Shown here in pieces: positions 57,788 to 64,000 of a stretch of DNA of 64,000 nucleotides. The position numbers and the translations under genes are program-made. The DNA is from Cohnella thailandensis (lineage in GTDB: Bacteria > Bacillota > Bacilli > Paenibacillales > Paenibacillaceae), in NCBI RefSeq assembly GCF_014212135.1, contig NZ_JACJVQ010000006.1:1-64000 (forward strand). Direction: 5' to 3'. Position 1 is the first letter of the stretch. Each line of letters starts with the position of its first letter. Under the pieces are notes generated by a model that worked only from the letters and a program-made list of their open reading frames with translations, did no database searches and had not been told where the DNA came from.

Positions 57788-59086
57788 ATGGTGCAGGGAA
57801 TGGGCTGGTTCGACGACGATTTCTACTCGACGCGGGTGAAGCGGAAGACCCGCAGGGAGTTTCGGTTTGGAAGAAGTAAATCCTACGACTTCGGCAGGGA
57901 CCGCTACGGCTCCATGTTCAAGGTGGCGCTCGTCTCCTCCTTGGCCAGCTCGCTCGTCGTCGCCATCGTGTTCACGCTGTTCCTCGACCACGGCGGCGGA
58001 GGCGGCGGAAGGGCGCAGGTCGTAAGCTCGGCTCCGATCATGGAGACGTCCGAGAGGACGATAACCGCTTCGGCGAAGATCCGCCCCGCCGTCGTCAGCA
58101 TCATCAACCGGACGAAGGCAAGCGATCCGGACGAAGAGGAATCCTTGGAGAACGCGAGCCTGGGCTCCGGCGTCATCTTCGAGAAGAAGGACGGCAAGGC
58201 GCGGATCATCACGAACGCGCACGTGCTGGAGAACGCGGCGGAGGTGCAGGTCGTCCTGGTCGACGGCAAGATGCTCCCGGCGAAGATCGTCGGGAAGGAC
58301 ACGATAACCGACCTCGCCGTGCTGGAGACCGACGCGGCCGGCATCGACGTCGTGGCGACGATCGGGGATTCGGAGGCGCTGCGGGAAGGCGAGACGGTGA
58401 TCGCGATCGGCAATCCGCTGGGCTTCGGCGATTCGCTCACCTCGGGCATCGTGTCGAATCTTCATCGGGTCATTCCGATCTCGCTGAACCAGAACGGCGT
58501 GTACGACTGGGAAGAGGAAGTCATTCAGACGGACGCGGCGATCAACGCCGGCAACAGCGGCGGGGCGCTCGTCGATCTGAACGGGAAGCTGGTCGGCATC
58601 AACAGCATGAAGGTGGCCGATATGGGAGTCGAGGGAATCGGCTTCGCCATCCCGATCAACGACGCCATGCCGGTCATCGCGGAGCTGCTCGAGAACGGCA
58701 AGGTGCTGCGCCCTTACCTGGGCATTTACTCGATGAACTTCTCTTCCTACCTCGACTCGCTCGAGGAGCAGAAGCTGATCGAGGAGGACCCGGAAGCCGA
58801 GCAGCTGCCGGAGGATCAGAAGCTGGATGAGATTCCGGTGCCGGACGGGGTCAAAAAGGGAGTTCTCGTGCTTGAGGCGGTAGGTCCGGCGAAGGAAGCG
58901 GGACTGAAGCTGAACGACTTGATCGTCAAATTCGATGGCCAAGCGATCGACGATACGATCGAAATGCGCAAGTATTTGTATAATCGGAAGAAAATCGGGG
59001 AATCGCTTACGGTATCGTATTATCGCGACGGGAAGCTTCAGGAGCTCACCGTTAAGCTGACGGAGAAGAGCGAGGACTCTGAATAG
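57788..59086 (+). CDS. HtrA-like serine protease
   Basis: A 432-residue membrane-anchored trypsin-like protease with a PDZ domain. One transmembrane helix lies at about 44-66, followed by a Gly-rich stretch. The catalytic triad is H145 (TNAHVL), D175 (TDLAVL) and S257 (GNSGGA). The PDZ domain (about 335-425) has KEAGLKLNDLIVKFDGQAID. B. subtilis htrC (yyxA) is in the same place after walJ. ATG at 57800 (fifth codon) may be the true start; neither start has a strong ribosome-binding site. Confidence 0.94.
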   Translation: MVQGMGWFDDDFYSTRVKRKTRREFRFGRSKSYDFGRDRYGSMFKVALVSSLASSLVVAIVFTLFLDHGGGGGGRAQVVSSAPIMETSERTITASAKIRPAVVSIINRTKASDPDEEESLENASLGSGVIFEKKDGKARIITNAHVLENAAEVQVVLVDGKMLPAKIVGKDTITDLAVLETDAAGIDVVATIGDSEALREGETVIAIGNPLGFGDSLTSGIVSNLHRVIPISLNQNGVYDWEEEVIQTDAAINAGNSGGALVDLNGKLVGINSMKVADMGVEGIGFAIPINDAMPVIAELLENGKVLRPYLGIYSMNFSSYLDSLEEQKLIEEDPEAEQLPEDQKLDEIPVPDGVKKGVLVLEAVGPAKEAGLKLNDLIVKFDGQAIDDTIEMRKYLYNRKKIGESLTVSYYRDGKLQELTVKLTEKSEDSE

Positions 59087-59102
59087 GAAGGAACTGCACT
59101 CT

Positions 59103-59270
59103 ATGTATTGCGTGTGCAAAGAGCATGTGGAACTGGCGATCGATAAGTTCGTCGACGAATACGAGGATGCGCCCGACCTGGTCAATCTGGGCGAGACGTC
59201 CTTCAGCGCGTGGGAGAAGCCGAAGCACTGCCAGTGGTGCGACGGTCCCGCGGAGATTCTAATCGTATAG
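59103..59270 (+). CDS. CxxH/CxxC small protein (YyzF-like)
   Basis: A 55-residue protein with N-terminal CKEH (residues 5-8) and C-terminal CQWC (43-46), the pattern of the CxxH/CxxC family, and a helical middle (VELAIDKFVDEYEDAPD). The spaced Cys/His pairs suggest one metal-binding site. The ribosome-binding site is GAAGGAACT. It follows htrA by 16 bases, as in B. subtilis. Function unknown. Confidence 0.88.
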   Translation: MYCVCKEHVELAIDKFVDEYEDAPDLVNLGETSFSAWEKPKHCQWCDGPAEILIV

Positions 59271-59291
59271 CGGTTCGCCATAGCCGAATGA

Positions 59292-59343
59292 GCGCAAACG
59301 CCGTTGTTCCCTTGGGAGCGACGGCGTTTGCGCGTTTGGCGTC
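59292..59343 (+). terminator. Long-stem hairpin after the CxxH/CxxC gene
   Basis: GCGCAAACGCCGT (59292-59304) pairs perfectly with ACGGCGTTTGCGC (59331-59343) around a 26-base loop. T content after it is modest (GTTTGG). Probably terminates the wal operon. Confidence 0.75.
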
Positions 59344-59447
59344 GTCATGGCGATGTCGTCCTTAATAGGAGCAGGGTTACTGTCCTTGAGGCTCACGCCA
59401 GGTTAAACTGGAAGGGAATCACGCGAACGGAGAGGAGCCCGGATGGA

Positions 59448-60743
59448 ATGAGAGAACGAGGGAGACAAGCTTGGCTGCTCGGGTTAATGCCCCTATTGCT
59501 GGTGTGTCTAGTCTTGCTGGCTTCCTGCGAGAATCGGAGCCGGAAGCCGCCGCCGGCTAGTTCGCCGCCGCCGATCGCGTCGGAGAACGAAACGGCGGGA
59601 GAAGCGACCGGGGAAGAGCCGGGAGAAACGCCCGCTAAAGCGTCGGGAGGAGCATCCGGAGAGAAGCCGGGGAGCGGGCTGAACGCGATTCGTCTCGAGC
59701 TTGAGCCGCTCAAGCCTAAGATGGCTTACGAGTCGCTAGCCGGCATCGAACACGCTCCCGGAGAAGAGGATTCGCTCTATGTGCTGGAGCAGGCGGGGCG
59801 CATCGTCAGGGTTCCTCTTAGCGGTTCCGAGGAGGATTCGATCTTCCTGGACGTTCGGGACCGCGTCTTCGGCGAAGGCTCCGAGCAGGGCTTGCTGGGG
59901 CTGGCGTTCGACCCGGATTACGAGACCAACGGCCTTATCTACGTCAACTATACGACGCGAACGCACACGGTGATCTCGAGGTTCCATGCCGACAAGGGCG
60001 CGGCGAATCCGGGAACGGAAGAGGTCTTGCTGACGTTCGAGCAGCCCTATCCGAACCACAACGGCGGCCAGCTGGCGTTCGGGCCGGACGGCTGCCTGTA
60101 TATCGGCACGGGTGACGGCGGGGGCGCGGGCGACCCCCATGGCAACGGACAGAACAAGGATACGCTGCTGGGCAAAATCCTGCGGATCGACGTCGACCGG
60201 ACGGAGGCGGGGAAGCCTTACGCGATTCCGGCGGACAACGTCTTCGCGAAGGGAGGCGGAGCTCCGGAGATCTACGCCTACGGCCTTCGCAATCCCTGGA
60301 GGTTCAGCTTCGATTCCGCGACGAGCAGGCTGTGGGCCGCCGACGTCGGGCAGAACGAGATCGAGGAGATCGACTGGATCGTAAGCGGCGGCAATTACGG
60401 ATGGAACGTCAAGGAGGGGACGGCCTGCTTCGAGCCCGCGGAGGGGTGCGAGCCGGAAGGACTCGCCGAACCGGTCTGGGAGTACGGCCGCGACGAGGGA
60501 CAGTCCGTTACCGGGGGCTACGTTTACCGCGGAGACGCCATCCCGGCGCTGGACGGCTGGTACGTGTACGGCGATTACGTCTCGGGCAGGATCTGGGCGC
60601 TTCGCGTTCCCGAGAGCGGCAAGCCGCAGAACGAGCTGTTGCTGGAGTCCAAGCGCAACATCACCTCCTTCGGAACGGACGGAAGCGGGGAGCTGTACCT
60701 CTGCACTCCCGACGAGATCTACCGGCTTGTCCTCGGCGAATGA
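59448..60743 (+). CDS. Lipoprotein PQQ-type sugar dehydrogenase
   Basis: A 431-residue protein with a lipoprotein signal (LLVCLVLLASC), a Pro/Ala/Gly-rich linker, and a beta-propeller of the soluble glucose/aldose dehydrogenase family (SEQGLLGLAFDPDYETNG, HNGGQLAFGPDGCLYIGTGD, YAYGLRNPWRFSFD, AADVGQNEIEEID). Relatives oxidise sugars with PQQ. No PQQ synthesis genes are nearby. The start is ATG at 59448, since the upstream part of the frame has no signal sequence or site. Confidence 0.88.
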   Translation: MRERGRQAWLLGLMPLLLVCLVLLASCENRSRKPPPASSPPPIASENETAGEATGEEPGETPAKASGGASGEKPGSGLNAIRLELEPLKPKMAYESLAGIEHAPGEEDSLYVLEQAGRIVRVPLSGSEEDSIFLDVRDRVFGEGSEQGLLGLAFDPDYETNGLIYVNYTTRTHTVISRFHADKGAANPGTEEVLLTFEQPYPNHNGGQLAFGPDGCLYIGTGDGGGAGDPHGNGQNKDTLLGKILRIDVDRTEAGKPYAIPADNVFAKGGGAPEIYAYGLRNPWRFSFDSATSRLWAADVGQNEIEEIDWIVSGGNYGWNVKEGTACFEPAEGCEPEGLAEPVWEYGRDEGQSVTGGYVYRGDAIPALDGWYVYGDYVSGRIWALRVPESGKPQNELLLESKRNITSFGTDGSGELYLCTPDEIYRLVLGE

Positions 60744-60827
60744 GGCATTTTCCTACGATTCGGAATGTATAAGTAATCACCTATAACATTGCCTGAATCG
60801 TTAACGCAAAGCTGCTCCGGCATCTTA

Positions 60828-60847
60828 AGGACGCCGAAGGCGTTTTT
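60828..60847 (+). terminator. Short terminator after the sugar dehydrogenase
   Basis: ACGCC-GAA-GGCGT (60831-60843) followed by TTTT. Confidence 0.7.
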
Positions 60848-60918
60848 GCTTAGTTATCCGCTGTGAATAAAGGTTCTTAAAATAAGTGTTAAATTTCTTA
60901 AAAAATGCCTTGGGGCCG

Positions 60919-60948
60919 ATTGACAGTCCCCTCGGGTCGATGATAAAG
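60919..60948 (+). promoter_or_regulatory. Promoter of the ABC exporter leader
   Basis: -35 TTGACA (60919-60924, perfect). A -10 of TAAAGT (60943-60948) fits at 18 bases, or ATAAAG at 17. It drives a roughly 310-base leader before the first exporter gene. Confidence 0.75.
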
Positions 60949-60977
60949 TGTCAAATAGATTTCACAAATCGAAAGGA

Positions 60978-61196
60978 GGATTGCGTCCCATGCTTAACCT
61001 AATGATTGTTCCTGCGTTTCCTCATCGCAACCGCATAACTGGACGTAATCCCATTGCGCTCGACTAACTTGGTTAATTCTTCCAAGGCGCATGGTTACGT
61101 TCCCGTAATCGTGCGCCTTTCTTACGCCGCATTAAGCGAACAAACGTTCTCTTGGCGGTGCGGGGCGTATCGCTTGCGGGCGGTACGCTCTTTTTT
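60978..61196 (+). promoter_or_regulatory. Ribosome-mediated transcription attenuator (candidate)
   Basis: Segment 1, GGATTGCGTCC (60978-60988), pairs over 11 bases with segment 2, GGACGTAATCC (61041-61051). Segment 2 can instead pair with segment 3, GGTTACGTTCC (61093-61103), over 10 pairs and a bulge. Segment 3 is part of a 16-pair hairpin with segment 4 (61084-61119). A second hairpin, GCGTATCGC/GCGGTACGC (61165-61188), is followed by TCTTTTTT, a classic terminator. Segment 4 (GTGCGCCTT, 61111-61119) can pair with its 5' arm (GGGGCGTAT, 61162-61170). Segment 1 overlaps the leader ribosome-binding site and ends one base before its ATG, so a ribosome paused early would block 1:2, allow 2:3, free segment 4 and so prevent termination. 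Pairings are seen in the sequence; the mechanism is inference. Confidence 0.75.
60990..61067 (+). CDS. 25-residue leader peptide of the exporter operon
   Basis: Starts MLNLMIVPAF and ends NPIALD. It has a very strong AAAGGAGGA site (60972-60980) nine bases before the ATG and lies between promoter and terminator. Its 3' half contains segment 2 of the attenuator. It plays the role of BmrB in B. subtilis bmrBCD but shows no obvious resemblance in sequence or length as far as I can judge. Confidence 0.7.
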   Translation: MLNLMIVPAFPHRNRITGRNPIALD

Positions 61197-61256
61197 ATCG
61201 ATTATGGGTTTGAGGCTTCAAGCGGATACCGATCCGCGGAAAGGTGTGACAAACGA

Positions 61257-63005
61257 GTGTTCACTGTTTTACGCAAGTTAGGCTGGTTTTTTAAACTCCA
61301 TTGGAAAAGGTACAGCCTGGCCGTCTTCCTTCTGATCGCCGTCGGCATTCTGGAGGTTATTCCGCCGCGCCTGCTCGGGGATACGATCGACCGCATCCAC
61401 GAAGGAACGCTGGGAACGCAAGGCTTCCTCGAGGTCTTGCTGATCTGGGTAGGAATCACGGTCGTGGGCTATGGCATCACTTACGTGTGGATGTACCAGC
61501 TCTTCGGGGGGGCGTTCTTGCTCGAGAGGCTGATGCGGAAGCGGCTCATGCGCCATTTCCTCAAGATGACGCCGACGTTCTACGAGCGCAACCGGACGGG
61601 CGACCTGATGGCCCGGGCCACGAACGACCTGTGGGCGATCTCGAATACGGCCGGCTTCGGCATTCTGACGCTGATCGATTCCTCCATCTTCATGCTGACG
61701 ATCCTCTTCATGATGGTCGTGCTCATCAGCTGGAAGCTGACGCTGGCGGCGCTGCTGCCGCTTCCGATTCTGGCGTTGCTGATGACGGTTCTCGGGAAGA
61801 AGATCCACGACCGCTTCATGAGCGCTCAGGACGCGTTCGGCGAGCTGAACGACCAGGTTCTGGAGTCGGTATCCGGAGTTCGCGTCGTTCGCGCTTACGT
61901 GCAGGAAGAAGCGGACCGCGAGCGGTTCCATGCCAAGACGAACGACGTGCTGAACAAGAATCTGGCGGTCGCCCGGATCGATTCGCTATTCGAGCCGTCC
62001 AACAAAATTCTCGTTAACCTCAGCTACATCATCGGATTGTGCTATGGCGGTTACTTGGTGTTCAAGAGCGAAATCACGCTCGGCGAGCTCGTCTCGTTCA
62101 ACGTGTTCCTCGGGATGCTCATCTGGCCGATGTTCGCCATCGGCGAGCTTATCAACATCATGCAGCGGGGCAACGCCTCCTTGGACCGCGTAACCGAGAC
62201 GCTCGGCTACAAGCCGGACGTCGACGACGGCGAAGAGCTCGTTGCCGTCGGGAAGCCGGAAGGCATCGAGTTCAAGGATGTTACCTTCCGCTACCCGAGC
62301 TCCACGATCGACAACCTCGTGAACGTCAACTTCCGGCTGAAGCCGGGCCAGACGCTCGGCATCGTCGGGCGAACGGGCAGCGGCAAGACGACGCTTCTGA
62401 AGCAGCTGCTTCGCGAGTATCCTCTTGGAAGAGGGGAGATCGAGATCTCCGGGGTTCCGCTCGGGAAGCTCGAGATCGATCGCCTGCTCGGCTGGATCGG
62501 CTATGTGCCGCAGAACCCGATCCTGTTCTCGCGCACGATCCGGGAGAACATTCTGTTCGGCTCCGAGAACGCTACCGAGGAGGACATTCAGCGCGCGCTG
62601 GAGCGGGCTTCGTTCGCGAAGGACATCCGCTTCCTGCCGCAAGGGCTGGAGACGCTTGTCGGAGAGAAGGGCGTCGCGCTGTCGGGCGGCCAGAAGCAGC
62701 GGGTGAGCATCGCCCGCGCGCTCATCGCCGACCCCGAGATCCTGATGCTCGACGACGCCCTGTCGGCCGTCGACGCGAAGACCGAGGCGGAGATCATCGA
62801 AGGCATCCGCACGGAACGCGCGGGCAAGACCACGATCATCACGACGCATCGGCTGTCCGCCGTGCAGCATGCGGATTGGATTCTGGTGCTCGACGAAGGC
62901 CAAGTCGTCGAGGAAGGCACGCACGAGCAGCTTCTCGCTTGGGGCGGCTGGTACAAGGAGCAATTCGACCGCCAGCAGCTGGAAGCTCTGGTCGATGCCT
63001 CCTGA
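61257..63005 (+). CDS. BmrC/YheI-like ABC multidrug exporter subunit
   Basis: A 582-residue ABC half-transporter. I chose GTG at 61257 (AAAGGTGTGA seven bases upstream), giving MFTVLRKLGWFFKLHWKRY, which resembles the start of B. subtilis YheI (BmrC); the frame extends to 61152, but that would place the start inside the attenuator region. Six transmembrane helices precede the ATPase with Walker A GRTGSGKTT, signature ALSGGQKQRVSIARAL and Walker B ILMLDDALSAVD; the Asp at the usual catalytic Glu position marks the degenerate site expected in one half of a heterodimer. The partner gene follows after 69 bases. Confidence 0.92.
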   Translation: MFTVLRKLGWFFKLHWKRYSLAVFLLIAVGILEVIPPRLLGDTIDRIHEGTLGTQGFLEVLLIWVGITVVGYGITYVWMYQLFGGAFLLERLMRKRLMRHFLKMTPTFYERNRTGDLMARATNDLWAISNTAGFGILTLIDSSIFMLTILFMMVVLISWKLTLAALLPLPILALLMTVLGKKIHDRFMSAQDAFGELNDQVLESVSGVRVVRAYVQEEADRERFHAKTNDVLNKNLAVARIDSLFEPSNKILVNLSYIIGLCYGGYLVFKSEITLGELVSFNVFLGMLIWPMFAIGELINIMQRGNASLDRVTETLGYKPDVDDGEELVAVGKPEGIEFKDVTFRYPSSTIDNLVNVNFRLKPGQTLGIVGRTGSGKTTLLKQLLREYPLGRGEIEISGVPLGKLEIDRLLGWIGYVPQNPILFSRTIRENILFGSENATEEDIQRALERASFAKDIRFLPQGLETLVGEKGVALSGGQKQRVSIARALIADPEILMLDDALSAVDAKTEAEIIEGIRTERAGKTTIITTHRLSAVQHADWILVLDEGQVVEEGTHEQLLAWGGWYKEQFDRQQLEALVDAS

Positions 63006-63074
63006 CCGGAGGCTTCGGCCATCGGCAACTCGCAACGGCATGAATTCTTAACGAAGATTGAAGGTGTTCAAACC

Positions 63075-64000
63075 ATGGGAACGACGGGCAAGAGGCTGTT
63101 CCAATATGCCATGTTCTATAAGAAATCGATCCTGCTTGCTCTAGCTTTCCTGCTGCTCGCGATCAGCGTGGAGCTGATCGGTCCGGTCATCGCCAAGAGA
63201 ATGATCGACCAGAACATTCTCGGCATCGAGAAAACCTGGTACGAGGTGAGCGAGACCAGCGACAAGAGGGTCGAATATAACGGCAAGTATTACAAGCGGG
63301 AGGATCATCTCGCGGCGGACGAAGCCAAGGGCGCACCGGTTCGCGTGCTGCAGGCCGGACGCAGCTTCTATTGGTACGAAGGGGAGACGGTTGTCGACGG
63401 GAAGCGCGAGGTCGAAGGCGGCACGATGACCGTCACGCCTAAGGAAGGCGCGGCAGCGACTTACGCGGTGACGCGGCTGTCCAAGGATGAGGTATACCGC
63501 TTCTATAAGCCGGAGATTCCGGGCTTGCTGACCCTCGCGGTCTCCTACTTCGGACTGCTGGTTCTGGCGGCGGCATTCACCTACGGACAACGGATGCTGC
63601 TCCAGACGTCGGCGAACCGGATCGTCCAGAAGCTGCGGGAGGACGTGTTCGCGCACTCTCAGAGGCTGTCGGTGCAGTACTTCGACAACCTGCCGGCGGG
63701 CAAGATCGTCTCGAGGATCACGAACGACACGGAGACGATCCGCGAGCTGTACGTCGCCGTTCTGGCGAACTTCTTCTCCGGAGCCATCTACATGGCGGCG
63801 ATTCTGGGCGCGCTGTTCCTGCTCAGCCCGACGCTGGCGCTGATCGCGCTGCCGATCGTTCCGATCCTGTTCGCGTGGATTTACGTCTATCGCAAGTTCG
63901 CGGAACGATACAACCGCATCATCCGGGCGAAGATCAGCGACATCAACGCGATGATCAACGAGTCGATCAACGGCATGCCGATCATCCAGGCCTTCCGCCG
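63075..64000 (+). CDS. BmrD/YheH-like ABC exporter subunit (3' end outside window)
   Basis: Partial: 308 codons, still open at the window edge. It begins MGTTGKRLFQYAMFYKKS. The first transmembrane helix (about 17-40) is followed by a polar, beta-rich insertion of about 110 residues (40-150) before helix 2, as in YheH (BmrD). NDTETIREL and the continuing helices match ABC exporters. Together with the previous gene it would form a heterodimer. The ATG at 63075 has GAAGGTG upstream. Confidence 0.88.
   Translation, partial: MGTTGKRLFQYAMFYKKSILLALAFLLLAISVELIGPVIAKRMIDQNILGIEKTWYEVSETSDKRVEYNGKYYKREDHLAADEAKGAPVRVLQAGRSFYWYEGETVVDGKREVEGGTMTVTPKEGAAATYAVTRLSKDEVYRFYKPEIPGLLTLAVSYFGLLVLAAAFTYGQRMLLQTSANRIVQKLREDVFAHSQRLSVQYFDNLPAGKIVSRITNDTETIRELYVAVLANFFSGAIYMAAILGALFLLSPTLALIALPIVPILFAWIYVYRKFAERYNRIIRAKISDINAMINESINGMPIIQAFR

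Noticed and set aside
57776..59281. A 501-codon antisense frame over htrA
   Set aside because: Shadow frame with no domain; the plus-strand protease has an intact catalytic triad.
61152..61256. Upstream start for the first exporter gene
   Set aside because: It would begin ahead of the terminator hairpin, lacks a ribosome-binding site and adds residues not seen in related proteins; GTG at 61257 fits better.

Overview
The window is a replication-origin region from a Gram-positive, endospore-forming bacterium of the family Paenibacillaceae (Cohnella- or Paenibacillus-like). The basis is the gene order dnaA-dnaN-yaaA-recF-remB-gyrB-gyrA, rpmH-rnpA-yidC-jag, mnmE-mnmG-rsmG-noc-parA-parB, rpsF-ssb-rpsR, yybS-gdpP-rplI-dnaB-purA and walRKHIJ-htrA, together with sporulation-linked genes (yyaC, a YheC/D-type ATP-grasp protein), fairly GC-rich DNA and perfect parS sites. 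The species call is inference.

Layout. oriC lies around 9.7-11.7 kb, as two DnaA-box clusters flanking dnaA; the cluster between dnaA and dnaN has an AT-rich stretch, a GC block and DnaA-trio-like repeats. To the left (minus strand) run dnaA, dnaN, yaaA, recF, remB, gyrB, gyrA and an HD-GYP protein, then the promoter and leader of an rRNA operon that leaves the window at base 1. One gene, an ATP-grasp protein, sits head-on between gyrB and gyrA. To the right (plus strand) come the rpmH and mnmE operons, noc, parA-parB with three perfect parS sites, a cysteine desulfurase-like gene, small conserved genes, a mechanosensitive channel, tRNA-Ser(CGA) and rpsF-ssb-rpsR.

From 27.3 to 29.4 kb a lower-GC module (SDR oxidoreductase and divergent MmyB-type regulator) is bracketed by two copies of the last 47 bases of rpsR, so it looks like an inserted island. 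Next come a two-component system with a LanFEG-like ABC exporter, pyruvate kinase, an AraC regulator, an LCP protein, a CBS-domain protein, a secreted D-aminoacylase-like protein, the MazG-like/yybS/gdpP/rplI/dnaB cluster, purA (with PurBoxes), an ArsR/MFS pair, an M23 peptidase with a WalR-like box, the walRKHIJ operon, htrA, a CxxH/CxxC protein and a lipoprotein sugar dehydrogenase.

The most interesting element is at 60.92-61.26 kb. A TTGACA promoter, a 25-codon leader ORF with a strong ribosome-binding site, mutually exclusive RNA pairings and a U-tract terminator precede a heterodimeric ABC multidrug exporter resembling Bacillus subtilis BmrC/BmrD. This has the form of a ribosome-mediated transcription attenuator. 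The second exporter gene runs off the right edge.
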